From Acidimicrobiales bacterium (GTDB taxonomy: Bacteria > Actinomycetota > Acidimicrobiia > Acidimicrobiales > Aldehydirespiratoraceae), in the NCBI GenBank assembly GCA_041394245.1, contig JAWKIR010000002.1:496001-560000 (forward strand): DNA of 64,000 bases, written 5' to 3'. This document shows positions 52,413 through 61,725 of this stretch, one piece after another. The stretch's first letter is position 1. Every line of letters begins with the position of its first letter. The notes beneath the pieces were generated by a model that made no database searches, was not told the DNA's origin, and worked only from the letters and a program-made list of their open reading frames with translations. Made by a program: the position numbers and the translations under genes.

Positions 52413-52460
52413 CCGCCCGAGCGCGCAGCAATCACGCACCGGACCCGTAGCCTCGAATCG

Positions 52461-52670
52461 ATGCCGTGGTGCGAGCCGTGTGAGAAGAACTGGACGCCGT
52501 CGTCGCTCAATGCCGACGGGACCTGCCCCGATTGTGGGGAGCCGGTCGAGGGCACTCCCGGTGTCGACCACACGCCACACAAGACGCCGTGGCACTTCTG
52601 GGTCGGGGTCGCCTTCGCGGCCGCCTACCTCGGATGGCGGGCAGTCCAGGGCTTGATGCTGCTCTTCTGA
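52461..52670 (+). CDS. small zinc-ribbon membrane protein
   Basis: A 69-residue protein: zinc ribbon with CEPC and CPDC (Cys pairs at about 4/7 and 22/25), then a membrane helix near the C-terminus (HFWVGVAFAAAYLGWRAVQGLML). No family name assigned. It sits between the PP2C phosphatase and the aldolase gene, each about 50 bp away on the same strand. Confidence 0.7.
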   Translation: MPWCEPCEKNWTPSSLNADGTCPDCGEPVEGTPGVDHTPHKTPWHFWVGVAFAAAYLGWRAVQGLMLLF

Positions 52671-52724
52671 AGCAGGTCGTCCGACCCAAGCCTTCGGTCG
52701 CGGACGCGCCTATCCTGACCGCTC

Positions 52725-53612
52725 ATGAACGCGGACATGCTCGAGAAGATCAAGACGGAGAGCGGCTTCATCGCCGCATTGGACCAGAGCGGTGGCAGCA
52801 CGCCCAAGGCGCTGAAGCTCTACGGGATCGAAGAGGACGCATACAGCGGCGAGGACGAGATGTTCGATCTCATCCACGCGATGCGCAGCCGTATCTGTAC
52901 CAGCCCGAGCTTCGATGGCGACCGGGTGCTCGGCGCCATCTTGTTCGAGATGACGATGGATCGCGAGATCGAGGGCATGGGCTCGGCCGAGTACCTCTGG
53001 AACGTCAAGCGCGTCGTGCCGTTCCTGAAGGTCGACAAGGGCCTGGCCGACGAGGAGAACGGCGCCCAGGTGATGAAGCCGATGCCCGACCTCGACGACC
53101 TGTGCGAGCGCGCGGTTGCCAAGGGCGTGTTCGGCACGAAGATGCGCTCGGTGATCAACGAGGCGAATCAGGCCGGCGTCGATGCGGTGGTCGATCAGCA
53201 GTTCGAGGTCGGGAAGCAGATCCTCGGCCATGGCCTCATGCCGATCATCGAGCCGGAGGTCAACATCAATTCGTCGACCAAGGCCGAGGCGGAGGAGCTG
53301 CTGAAGGCGGCGATCCTGCGCAATCTCGACGGCATCGCCGACGGCCAGCAGGTCATGCTGAAGCTGACGCTGCCCGAGGTCGACGGGTTCTACGCCGATC
53401 TGATCGCCCACCCGAAGGTGCTCAAGGTCGTTGCCCTCTCCGGTGGCTACTCGCGACAGGAGTCGAACGAGCGGCTGTCGCGCCAGCACGGCATGATCGC
53501 CAGCTTCTCCCGCGCGCTCACCGAAGGCCTGTCGGCCCAGCAGAGTGACGACGAGTTCAATGCGCTCCTCGACTCGGCCGTCGGCAGCATCGCAGCCGCC
53601 TCCGCTACCTGA
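52725..53612 (+). CDS. fda: class I fructose-bisphosphate aldolase
   Basis: A 295-residue class I aldolase of the bacterial Fda type (about 296 residues in staphylococci). Substrate-binding GFIAALDQSGGSTPKAL is at residues 14-31; the likely Schiff-base Lys is Lys213 (VMLKLTLPEVDG); VALSGGYSRQES is the phosphate-binding loop. It functions in glycolysis and gluconeogenesis without a metal. It is preceded by a 50-bp gap and followed by tRNA-Pro. Confidence 0.92.
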   Translation: MNADMLEKIKTESGFIAALDQSGGSTPKALKLYGIEEDAYSGEDEMFDLIHAMRSRICTSPSFDGDRVLGAILFEMTMDREIEGMGSAEYLWNVKRVVPFLKVDKGLADEENGAQVMKPMPDLDDLCERAVAKGVFGTKMRSVINEANQAGVDAVVDQQFEVGKQILGHGLMPIIEPEVNINSSTKAEAEELLKAAILRNLDGIADGQQVMLKLTLPEVDGFYADLIAHPKVLKVVALSGGYSRQESNERLSRQHGMIASFSRALTEGLSAQQSDDEFNALLDSAVGSIAAASAT

Positions 53613-53682
53613 GCCCCGCGCGACACTTTCGAGCGAAACGAGTGGGGCGACGGTCGTGAGACCGGTATCGTCACACCCGTCA

Positions 53683-53760
53683 CGGGCTGTGGCGCAGCTT
53701 GGTTAGCGCGTCGGTCTGGGGGACCGAAGGTCGGAGGTTCAAATCCTCTCAGCCCGACCA
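53683..53760 (+). tRNA. tRNA-Pro (anticodon GGG)
   Basis: A 78-nt tRNA with encoded CCA: acceptor CGGGCTG/CAGCCCG, D arm GCGC-AGCTTGGTTA-GCGC, anticodon stem TCGGT/ACCGA with loop CTGGGGG (anticodon GGG), T arm GGAGG-TTCAAAT-CCTCT and discriminator A. Unlike tRNA-Ala(GGC) here, its CCA is in the DNA. Confidence 0.97.
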
Positions 53761-53772
53761 CGAAAGCACCCT

Positions 53773-53800
53773 GAGAATCCCTGCCCCGGCAGGGATTCTC
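53773..53800 (+). terminator. terminator after tRNA-Pro
   Basis: GAGAATCCCTGCC and GGCAGGGATTCTC form a 13-bp perfect stem with a very tight loop (CC, effectively CCCC), 13 bp after the tRNA. The following T content is low (GCCGTTC). It is between the tRNA and the sulfotransferase gene. Confidence 0.75.
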
Positions 53801-53830
53801 GCCGTTCAGGCGCTGGTCTATGGTCTGGCG

Positions 53831-54430
53831 ATGGATGTCCAGGTGATCGGGGCCGGTTTCGGCCGCACGGGAACACTCTCGATGAAGGCGGCGCTCGAGC
53901 AGCTCGGGTTCGGACCGTGCCACCACATGCTCGAGGTCTTCGCCCGGCCCGAAGACGCCGCCGGCTGGGCTGCGGTGGTGCGCGGCGAGCTCGATTCGCT
54001 CGATCAGCTTCTCGACGGATTCGGCAGCTGTGTCGACTTCCCTGCATGCACCGCGTGGGAGCCGTTGTGGCGGGCCCGGCCGGGGTCGAAGGTCCTCCTG
54101 ACGGTGCGTCCCGCGGCTGACTGGTGGAAGAGCTTCGACGCGACGATCGGCCGGGAGATCCAGAAGGCCGATCACGAGCTCGCACAGGCGATCTCCGAGG
54201 TCGTCTTCGGCGGTCGGGCCGACGACGAGGCGACCGCCGTGGCCGCCTACGAGGCGCACAACGCCCATGTCATCGAGACGGTGCCGGCCGAGCAGCTCTG
54301 CGTCTACCAAGTGGGGTCCGGGTGGGAGCCGCTGTGCGAGTTCCTCGGGGTCGACGTGCCCGACGACCCGTTTCCCCGCTCCAACAGCACGCAGGAGTTC
54401 CTCGAGATGCGGGGCGCTCAGGGCGACTGA
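53831..54430 (+). CDS. sulfotransferase family protein
   Basis: A 199-residue sulfotransferase-like protein (PF17784 type). The 5'-phosphosulfate-binding loop is GFGRTGTLSMKAALE at residues 8-22; a 3'-phosphate region may be VLLTVRPAADWWKSF. Length fits this subfamily. ATG 53831 is chosen; longer readings run back towards the tRNA-Pro terminator. It converges on the next gene with a 13-bp overlap. Confidence 0.8.
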   Translation: MDVQVIGAGFGRTGTLSMKAALEQLGFGPCHHMLEVFARPEDAAGWAAVVRGELDSLDQLLDGFGSCVDFPACTAWEPLWRARPGSKVLLTVRPAADWWKSFDATIGREIQKADHELAQAISEVVFGGRADDEATAVAAYEAHNAHVIETVPAEQLCVYQVGSGWEPLCEFLGVDVPDDPFPRSNSTQEFLEMRGAQGD

Positions 54431-55047
54431 CGGACCGTCCGAGCCTGGGTCCGCTCGTAGCCGACGCCCCAGAGGAAGAGTGCCGCGACGACGCTGAGGG
54501 CGACACCGACGAAGGGCCAGGGCTCAACGGCCGTGCGCGAGGTGAACGGATCGTCGCCGACCGAGAAGCCGGCCGACACCGGAACCCTGCGGGTCGTTCC
54601 GTCGCCGTCGGTCACTTCGAGCACCTGGCTGTCGACCTGGACGCGATGTGGACCGGTCTCGACGGCGAAGAACCGCCCGGCGGTCTCGCGACTGGTTCCC
54701 CGGCCGTTGCTGACGGTCTCGACGTCGAGCGGCTCGCCTTCCGCCGACACGCGAAGGTTCCTCGGGCCGGCACTGGCGAACCCGGCGCCGTACACGCCGT
54801 AGTACGAGCCTCCGTCCAGGTCGACGATCGTTGCGGCAGTGTGGGTTCCCCATCGATCGCGGTCCGGGCCCCGCTCGGTCGGAGTGATCCCGTCAACGAG
54901 GAACACCGCCGCCGCGATGAGAGCGGCGGCGATTCCGATCGCGAACGGCAGCCAGGTCGAGGCCGTCGTGGGCGCCCTGGGCGGTGGCGGCGGCGGGGGA
55001 GATGTACCCGGGCCATCGGCTGAGGCGCCACTCTCGGTCCACGACAT
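54418..55047 (-). CDS. two-helix membrane protein of unknown family
   Basis: A 209-residue protein with a Pro-rich N-terminus (GTSPPPPPPPRAP), a membrane helix (LPFAIGIAAALIAAAVFLVDG, about 33-53), an extracytoplasmic beta-rich domain and a second helix near the C-terminus (FVGVALSVVAALFLWGVGYERT). No family is recognised; it is loosely like DUF3592 membrane proteins. Divergent from the surface protein gene at 55163 with a 115-bp gap. Confidence 0.6.
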   Translation of the reverse strand: MSWTESGASADGPGTSPPPPPPPRAPTTASTWLPFAIGIAAALIAAAVFLVDGITPTERGPDRDRWGTHTAATIVDLDGGSYYGVYGAGFASAGPRNLRVSAEGEPLDVETVSNGRGTSRETAGRFFAVETGPHRVQVDSQVLEVTDGDGTTRRVPVSAGFSVGDDPFTSRTAVEPWPFVGVALSVVAALFLWGVGYERTQARTVRQSP

Positions 55048-55162
55048 GCGGACGAACGCTAGCCGCCGGGGCCGGATCTGGTCACTGATTGTGGTGGTCT
55101 CGCACCGCGGTTAGCGTCGCGATTCGGTTCGCGGGGGATGCGGACTCGAAGGGGGCGTCATC

Positions 55163-57175
55163 ATGGGTCGGAGCCGTCGGGTGCTCAGCGCAGGCATCGT
55201 CTGCGCGTTGTTCACACTGAGTGGGTGCACGTACATCGGGCGGGTCAATGTGCCCTCCGGCAACAGCGGCGGCGCGCCGCCGAGCGTGGTTGCGAGCACC
55301 GACCCCGCCATCTCCGGCGACGGCGCAGTCGTGGCCTTCGTATCGGGTGCGACCGGCCTCGTGCCGGGTGACACCAACGCGACAGCCGACGTGTTCGTTC
55401 GTGACGGAAATTCGACCACTCGGGTGAGCCTGACCGATGCCGACGGCGAGTCCGCGGGTGTCGCGTCGGCGCCGGCGGTGTCGGCCGACGGTCGGTTCGT
55501 GGCGTTCGTGTCGACGGGTTCGGATCTGGTCGTCGGTGACACCAACGGGGTCGCCGATGTGTTCGTGCGCGATCGCGTCGCCGGCACGACCGTGCGGGTG
55601 AGCGTCCGCAGCAACGGCAACGAGGCCAACGGGGCGAGCTCCGAGCCCTCGATCAGCCCCTCGGGCGAATGGGTTGCCTACACCTCTACGGCGACGAACC
55701 TCGTCAGCGGCGACGGCAACGGCGTGGCCGATGTGTTCCTGTCCGCTCGCACCGGCGGCGACACCACACGGGCGAGCGTGCCCGACACCGTGACCCGACC
55801 GTTCCAGGAGTCGAACGGCGCCAGCTCGCAGCCCCAGGTGAGCGACGACGCGACCGGCTACCTCGGTGACGGCGCGCCGGTCGTCGCCTTCTCCTCGAAC
55901 GCGACGAATCTCGAGGGCACGGATGGGAACTCCGGCAGTGACGTCTTCGTGACGACTCGCCTGTTCGGCGCGATCACCCGCACCCTGCGGCTGAGCGACA
56001 GCGCCGAGATCTCCTCCTCACCCTCGCTCGCCGTGATCGGCGGTGGCCCCCGCCTCGTGGTGGCCTTCGTCGAGGGCGACGACGTGGTGGCGGTGGAACG
56101 AGAGTCACCGGTCGACCTCGCCGGTGTCGCCCGCCGGACCGTCACGGTCGACTTCGACGGCAATCCTGCCAACGGACCGAGCTCGTCCCCGACGGTCTCG
56201 GCCGACGGACAGTTCGTGGCGTTCGCCTCGTCGGCCGGGAACCTCGACGGTGGCAGCCTTCCGGCCACCGCCGGCGACATCCGCATCGGCCGGGCCACGG
56301 AGCCTCGGATCGATGGTGTGACTCCCGGCCGCGTCGGCTTGCTCGAGACGCGTGATCTGACGATCTCGGGTCGGAATTTCCAGCCCGGCGTCGTCGCCGT
56401 GTCCCTCGACGGGCTGACCGTCAACTCCACGACGTTCGTCTCGCCGCAGGAGCTGGTGGTGAACGTCACCGCGACCGTTGCGGCCGCCGCCCAGGACTTC
56501 CACACCCTCTATGTGGTCACACCGGGCCGCGGGTCGAGCCCTGAAGGGGCGCACACCGCGACGTGCGACGACTGCATCGAGATCGCGGCGGTGGTCGAGC
56601 AACCGGGCGATGTCGACATCGAGATCACGGCGATCTCGCTTGAGATCGGTGGCTTCGACTTCGCGACGCCGAGCTGTGTCCTGGGGGCCTGCCCGGCCAT
56701 CCCGGGCACCGTGACGGTTGACGGGGATCTCGAATTCGGACTCGACTCCGTCGAACTCGATCCGATCGAGATCCCGATCGAACTGATCCCCGGTCTCGAG
56801 GTGACGGTGGGCGTGGCTCCTCGCTTCGTCGCTCCGAGCGGCACCGTGGTGCCGGCCAATGGTGCCTTCACGCTCGGCTTCGGGTTCGAGGTCGGCCTCG
56901 AGAACGCCTTGCTGCCGTCGAGCTGCGCCATCGGCCCGGTGCAGGCATCGCTCTCCGCCGGTCCGGGCGGTGACCCGCTCGGCATCGCCTACGACCAGAA
57001 CACGGGAACGGCGACCCTCCACGGTGGATTCACCGAGGAACTCGCCATCAGCGGCTGCGGGTTGTTCACCGGCGTGCTGAACACCGCGTTCGGTTTCCCG
57101 GTCCCGATCGCCGAGAACCAGTTGGAGTTCGCCGTGCAGCTCGACCCGGTCCTCACGGGCACGGTCGTTCCGTAG
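55163..57175 (+). CDS. surface lipoprotein with beta-propeller-like and IPT/TIG domains
   Basis: A 670-residue lipoprotein: signal peptide with lipobox TLSGC, then about five repeats of the DGRFVAFVSTGSDLVVGDT / NGVADVFVRDR kind (PD40/TolB-like beta propeller, about 35-375), one IPT/TIG domain (RIDGVTPGRVGLLETRDLTI, about 390-460) and a C-terminal beta-rich domain of unknown type with several cysteines. It is probably an anchored adhesin or binding protein. Alone on its strand. Confidence 0.72.
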   Translation: MGRSRRVLSAGIVCALFTLSGCTYIGRVNVPSGNSGGAPPSVVASTDPAISGDGAVVAFVSGATGLVPGDTNATADVFVRDGNSTTRVSLTDADGESAGVASAPAVSADGRFVAFVSTGSDLVVGDTNGVADVFVRDRVAGTTVRVSVRSNGNEANGASSEPSISPSGEWVAYTSTATNLVSGDGNGVADVFLSARTGGDTTRASVPDTVTRPFQESNGASSQPQVSDDATGYLGDGAPVVAFSSNATNLEGTDGNSGSDVFVTTRLFGAITRTLRLSDSAEISSSPSLAVIGGGPRLVVAFVEGDDVVAVERESPVDLAGVARRTVTVDFDGNPANGPSSSPTVSADGQFVAFASSAGNLDGGSLPATAGDIRIGRATEPRIDGVTPGRVGLLETRDLTISGRNFQPGVVAVSLDGLTVNSTTFVSPQELVVNVTATVAAAAQDFHTLYVVTPGRGSSPEGAHTATCDDCIEIAAVVEQPGDVDIEITAISLEIGGFDFATPSCVLGACPAIPGTVTVDGDLEFGLDSVELDPIEIPIELIPGLEVTVGVAPRFVAPSGTVVPANGAFTLGFGFEVGLENALLPSSCAIGPVQASLSAGPGGDPLGIAYDQNTGTATLHGGFTEELAISGCGLFTGVLNTAFGFPVPIAENQLEFAVQLDPVLTGTVVP

Positions 57176-57224
57176 CGGACCCACGGAATCGGGCCGGGTG
57201 GGACCCCTCCGGTAGCGTCGCCGC

Positions 57225-58424
57225 GTGCCAGCGCCAGATACTGGAGGGGCGGTTCCCCTTCGGTCCGATCCCAACATCCCGTACTACGCCGTCACGGCCG
57301 TCCTCACGATGGGCTACGGCTCGGTCTTCACGCTGTTGGCCGAGTTCCGCACCGAGTTCGGGTTCAGTGAGAGCCAGCTCGGACTGATCGCCAGCGCCGG
57401 CTTCCTCGCCGGTTTCGTCGCGCAGGTGACCCTGGCGCCGATGGCCGACCGGGGCCGGACCGCCCAGATGATCAGGTTCGGCGTCGCCCTGGCATCGGTC
57501 GGCATGGCCGGAATGATCGTCGCCGACGAGCTGTGGATGTTCGTGGCGTCGCGGGTGGTGTTCGGCCTCAGCACCGGCGCTGTCGCTCCCGCCATGCGAC
57601 GGTTGCTCATCACGCGGGATCCCGCCGCGGTGGGAACGACCCTCGGTCGACTCACCGCCTTCGACATCACGGGTTTCGTGCTGGGCCCGGCCCTGTCCGC
57701 GGTGCTGGTCGAGATCGGAGGAATCCGTCTGCCGTTCATCGTGCTCGTCGCCTTGAACCTGCTCCTGCTGGGGTGGGTGAGCCGACTCGATCTGCGGACA
57801 CCTCCGGGCGACGGCGTTCGCCGGGCCACATTGCCGCTGCTGCGCATTCCCGGCATCCAGGCTGCCATGTTCGCCGGCGTCGCGTTTTTCCTGACGCTGG
57901 CCTACTTCGAGGCGACATGGGCGCTGCTGCTCGACGACAACGGTGCCGAGACCTGGTTGATCGGCGTGTCGCTGAGTCTCTTCACGATCCCGATGATCGT
58001 GTTCGCGCCGACCGGTGGCCGCATGGCGCAGGCCCGCGGACATGCCGCAGTCGTGGGCTGGTCGATCGCCGTAGCTGCCGCGTGCACGCTCGCCTACGGC
58101 TGGGTCGACGTGTTGTGGATCCTGCTGGCGGTCTCGCTCGTGCACGCCATCGCCGACGCCTTCACCATGCCGGCGAACCAGGTCGCCGTCGCGACCGCCA
58201 CGCCGCCGGAGCAGCTCGCGGCCGGACAGGGCTTGTTCAGCGCAGCCGGGACGCTGGTCTCCGGGATCGTCGCCTACGGCGCCGGTGCGCTCTACGAGAC
58301 CGAGGGCCCCGAGTTGCTCTTCACCACCGCCTCGGTTGCAATGGTCGTCTTCCTCGGCCTGTCGCTCTGGCGACACCGTTCGGCCCCGGCGGTTGCCGCC
58401 CCGCACACGGAGAGTGTCTCATGA
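57225..58424 (+). CDS. MFS transporter
   Basis: A 399-residue major facilitator with about 12 helices; the loop 2-3 motif is APMADRGRTAQMI, the first half begins YYAVTAVLTMGYGSVFTLLAE. The GTG at 57225 is the start. Its stop overlaps the next ATG (ATGA), so it is translated together with a Tat-type lipoprotein. A drug or metabolite exporter is possible; the substrate is unknown. Confidence 0.82.
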   Translation: MPAPDTGGAVPLRSDPNIPYYAVTAVLTMGYGSVFTLLAEFRTEFGFSESQLGLIASAGFLAGFVAQVTLAPMADRGRTAQMIRFGVALASVGMAGMIVADELWMFVASRVVFGLSTGAVAPAMRRLLITRDPAAVGTTLGRLTAFDITGFVLGPALSAVLVEIGGIRLPFIVLVALNLLLLGWVSRLDLRTPPGDGVRRATLPLLRIPGIQAAMFAGVAFFLTLAYFEATWALLLDDNGAETWLIGVSLSLFTIPMIVFAPTGGRMAQARGHAAVVGWSIAVAAACTLAYGWVDVLWILLAVSLVHAIADAFTMPANQVAVATATPPEQLAAGQGLFSAAGTLVSGIVAYGAGALYETEGPELLFTTASVAMVVFLGLSLWRHRSAPAVAAPHTESVS

Positions 58425-60652
58425 TCGATCGTCGCCAGTTCCTCGTCGGAGCCACGTCCCTCGCCGCGCTCACGGCATGCGGCGGAGGCGAGAGCGGGAG
58501 TCCTTCGTCGTCGACGACACTGCCGGGTTCCACCACCACGACCGGGACGGCGACGACGACCACCGCCGGGGCGGCGGCACCGACGGGGCTGCCCGCGCCG
58601 GGAACGGCAGGCCTCGTCGACGAGGCGTTCTTCCAATCACAGGTCGACGCGTATCTGGCCCACGCGACCGCATCGCCCCGGCCCGCCTCGGCGTCGGGCG
58701 TCGCCGTGCAGCTCGCCGCCGCGCGCCGCGACCCGGACTACACATGGGACATCGGCGCGGTGACGGTCGAGGGGTTCGCCGATCGCTGGACCCAGATCGA
58801 CGAGTGGCGAGACACCCGCGACTTCCAGTTCATGTACTTCAACTGGATCCTCGCGCTGGGCCAGGGCGACACCGACATGACGCGGATCGATCCCGCGGTG
58901 ATCGAGGCGATCACCCCGCGGGTCCTCGCGAACCGGTACCGCTACGACGATCCGCTGCCCGAGGACCGCATCGATCATCTCTGGTACTGGTCGGAGAACC
59001 ATCGGATCATCAACCTTTCGAACGAGCTGCTCGCCGGTCAGTTCTTCCCCGACGAGACCTTCGCAGTGACCGGCCTCACCGGCAGCGAACACGCGACGCG
59101 GGCACGACCCGAGATTCTCGACTGGATCCACGAGCGGGCCCGCTTCGGCTTCTTCGAGTGGCACTCCAACGTCTACATGGCGAAGAACATCACGCCCCTG
59201 CTCTCGCTGGTCGAGCTCAGCGACGACGACGAGATCGTCAACGCTGCCGCGATGGGCCTGGACCTCTGCCTCGTCGACATGGCCGCCCACTACCACCGGG
59301 GTGCGTACGTGGCGCCCCATGGGCGGACCTACAAGAAGGACAAGATGACCGCACGCGACGAGGACACCTACGACGTCGCCAAGCTCCTCTTCGATCGCAC
59401 GCCGACGCCGTACGTCTCCGTCGACAGCACCTCGGCCACCTACTTCTGTCTGGCCGAGCGCTACCGCCCACCGGCCGTCGCCGTGGCGATCGCCCAATCC
59501 GACGACGTGACCGTCACCCGCGAGCGCCACGGCATCCACGTGAACTCGCAGGAACCGATCAGCGACGCGCCGGAGGCACCGTTCGGCTACGACTTCAAGG
59601 ACCCCGCCAATCTCGCGTTCTGGTGGTCGACCGGCGGGATCGGCCTCTGGCAGATGGCCGAGGTCAGCACGGCCGCAGCCGATGCCCACCGCCTGTGGGA
59701 CGGCGACGCGTTCACCCAGATCAAGCAGCTGAGCGACATCCAGGGTGGCGACGTCGCAAGGATCGAGCAGTGGGTCTTCGACAACTACATGATCCTCAAC
59801 CTCGGCGGGCTCGACGAGGCCAACACCTACTCGTGGCGCAGTCCGCAGGTGAGCTTGGCCAGCGTGCTCGACCACCGCAAGGGGCAGATGCGTGACCAGG
59901 TCCACATCTGGCAGGCGACGATCGACCCCGACGCCCGGGTCTTCACGACCCACCCGATGACGGGCCTGCCCGAGTCGACCGAGTGGCGCGACGACGGGGG
60001 AGAGCCCGGCTACTGGACCGGGGAGGCGTCGATGCCCCGCACGGCCCAGTACGAGCGCACCGCCATCCACATCTACTCGCCGTTGTACGACGAGACCACC
60101 GACCCCATCCTCGGGGCGGTCTTCCCCTACCGCGACTACACCCACGCGTACTTCCCGCAGGATCACTTCGACGAGGTGGTCCAGGTGGGGAACTGGACGA
60201 TCGGCACGAAGAACGGTGGCCACATCGCGCTCTGGTCGCGACGGCCGCCGACCTGGCGGGTGTACGACCCCGCCGTCCACGCGACCAACGAGATGACCGA
60301 GCCGTTCGACCTGATCGCCGAAGGCGGTGCCGACAACGTGTGGATCGTCGAGGTCGGCACCGACGCCGACGGTTCCTTCGACGAGTTCGTGGCCGCCGTG
60401 ACCGCCGTCGAGCCCGTCGTCATCGGTGAGGGGCAGGTCGACGTGTCGTGGACGTCACCGAGCAGCGGCGAGATTTCTTTCGGCTGGGAATCGCCCTTGC
60501 TCGTGGCCGGATCCGAGCAGCCGATCTCGGACTTTCCTCGCCACGATTCGCCGTGGGGCACGGTGGAACGGCTGGAGACGGTGCATCGGTGGACGGCCGG
60601 AGGCGCCTCGATCGAGCTCGATTTCGACCGCATGACCCGCACGCTGGCGTAG
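58421..60652 (+). CDS. Tat/lipoprotein of unknown function, possibly a heparinase-like enzyme
   Basis: A 743-residue secreted protein. The N-terminus MIDRRQFLVGATSLAALTAC has both a Tat-like RRQFL and a lipobox (LTAC), followed by a Ser/Thr/Gly linker. The first half is helical with paired aromatic motifs (YWSENHRIINLSNELL, FEWHSNVYMAKNITP, AHYHRGAYVAPHGRTY), reminiscent of an (alpha/alpha) toroid as in heparinase or alginate lyase families; the second half is beta-sandwich-like. I cannot name a family. Coupled to an MFS transporter. Confidence 0.6.
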   Translation: MIDRRQFLVGATSLAALTACGGGESGSPSSSTTLPGSTTTTGTATTTTAGAAAPTGLPAPGTAGLVDEAFFQSQVDAYLAHATASPRPASASGVAVQLAAARRDPDYTWDIGAVTVEGFADRWTQIDEWRDTRDFQFMYFNWILALGQGDTDMTRIDPAVIEAITPRVLANRYRYDDPLPEDRIDHLWYWSENHRIINLSNELLAGQFFPDETFAVTGLTGSEHATRARPEILDWIHERARFGFFEWHSNVYMAKNITPLLSLVELSDDDEIVNAAAMGLDLCLVDMAAHYHRGAYVAPHGRTYKKDKMTARDEDTYDVAKLLFDRTPTPYVSVDSTSATYFCLAERYRPPAVAVAIAQSDDVTVTRERHGIHVNSQEPISDAPEAPFGYDFKDPANLAFWWSTGGIGLWQMAEVSTAAADAHRLWDGDAFTQIKQLSDIQGGDVARIEQWVFDNYMILNLGGLDEANTYSWRSPQVSLASVLDHRKGQMRDQVHIWQATIDPDARVFTTHPMTGLPESTEWRDDGGEPGYWTGEASMPRTAQYERTAIHIYSPLYDETTDPILGAVFPYRDYTHAYFPQDHFDEVVQVGNWTIGTKNGGHIALWSRRPPTWRVYDPAVHATNEMTEPFDLIAEGGADNVWIVEVGTDADGSFDEFVAAVTAVEPVVIGEGQVDVSWTSPSSGEISFGWESPLLVAGSEQPISDFPRHDSPWGTVERLETVHRWTAGGASIELDFDRMTRTLA

Positions 60653-60744
60653 AAGGAATCCGGCCGCGAGGGAGGAATTGGCCGAGCGCGGCATACCGTC
60701 GTGGTTGCGCGTTGCGAATTACGCCTCGCGCTTCAAGAAAGTAC

Positions 60745-60951
60745 GTGATTCAAGTGCAAGGCAAAGTGAAGTTCTTCAACGCTGAAAAGGGATTTGGATT
60801 CATCGAGCGCGAAGGCGCCTCCGATGTGTTCGTCCACTTCTCCAACATCGCCGGCGACGGTTACAAGTCGCTCGACGAGGGCCAGACCGTCGAGTTCGAC
60901 GTCGCTCCGGGACGCAAGGGCGAAGAGGCCCAGAACGTTCGGGTCGTCTGA
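60745..60951 (+). CDS. cspA: cold shock protein CspA-family
   Basis: A 68-residue OB-fold cold shock protein with both RNP motifs, KGFGFIERE (RNP1) and VFVHFSNI (RNP2), and the family N-terminus QGKVKFFNAEKG. GTG 60745 and GTG 60754 are both in frame; the first has AAGAAAG upstream and is preferred. It binds single-stranded RNA and keeps it unstructured. A terminator follows, so it is probably monocistronic. Confidence 0.93.
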   Translation: MIQVQGKVKFFNAEKGFGFIEREGASDVFVHFSNIAGDGYKSLDEGQTVEFDVAPGRKGEEAQNVRVV

Positions 60952-60971
60952 TCCAGCCAGATCAATGACGG

Positions 60972-61010
60972 CGCCGTCGGCCCTCCGGGGTCGGCGGCGT
61001 TTGTCGTTTT
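60972..61010 (+). terminator. rho-independent terminator after cspA
   Basis: CGCCGTCGGCCC and GGGTCGGCGGCG form a 12-bp stem with two G-U wobbles and a TCCG loop, followed by TTTGTCGTTTT (61000-61010). It is 20 bp after the cspA stop. Confidence 0.85.
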
Positions 61011-61122
61011 GCGCCCCCACCGGCCCGAGCGACCGGCAGCGGTCGGGTGTGTCGAGGCCGAGACTCCCGCGGCCTGCGGGTTGTCGCTACGGTGGTGGAA
61101 CCGCCGAGAGAGGAACCCCGCC

Positions 61123-61701
61123 ATGACGGTCACCGATCCCACCGAGATCGACGCCAACCCCGATTCCTTCCGTCGCATGGACGAGTCGACGGCCGAGCAG
61201 TGGGCGCTGATCGGCGAGCGAACGTCGGCCAACCAGGGCCGCGTCGCCGACCGGCTGATCATGCTGCTCGAGTCGTTGGCCCACATCAGCGACGGATTCA
61301 TCACCGATCAGCTGACCCACTGCCTGCAGACCGCGACGATGGCGGAGCGGGCAGGAGCCGACGAGGAGATGATCTTCGGGGCGCTCTGCCACGACATCGG
61401 CAAGGCGATCTCCGTGCCCAACCATGGCGCGATCTCGGCCGAGATGATCAAGCCCTACGTGCGCGACGACGTCTACCAGTCGATCAAGCACCATCAGGAC
61501 TTCCAGGGCCGGCACTACTACCAGCACTTCGGCGTGCCGACGAACCTCCGTGACCGCTTCGCCGACGAGCCCTGGTTCGGTCTCTGCGAGGAGTTCACCG
61601 ACGACTGGGACCAGCAGGCGTTCGACCCCGACTACGACACGCTCCCGCTCACGCACTTCGAGCCGCTGATCCGCAAGCTCACTGCAGCCGCCCGGTTCTG
61701 A
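61123..61701 (+). CDS. HD-domain protein, possibly PhnZ-like mixed-valent diiron oxygenase
   Basis: A 192-residue HD protein. Metal ligands visible: His in LTHCLQTATMAERAG, His-Asp in CHDIGKAI, His in NHGAISAEM, His in SIKHHQDFQG and a final Asp (EFTDDWDQQ). This six-ligand arrangement is like PhnZ and inositol oxygenase rather than the phosphohydrolases. The ATG at 61123 follows GAGAGGAA. It may oxidise a small phosphonate or polyol; nothing in the neighbours confirms this. Confidence 0.65.
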   Translation: MTVTDPTEIDANPDSFRRMDESTAEQWALIGERTSANQGRVADRLIMLLESLAHISDGFITDQLTHCLQTATMAERAGADEEMIFGALCHDIGKAISVPNHGAISAEMIKPYVRDDVYQSIKHHQDFQGRHYYQHFGVPTNLRDRFADEPWFGLCEEFTDDWDQQAFDPDYDTLPLTHFEPLIRKLTAAARF

Positions 61702-61725
61702 CGGACGCGGCCGTCGCCTTCGGCC

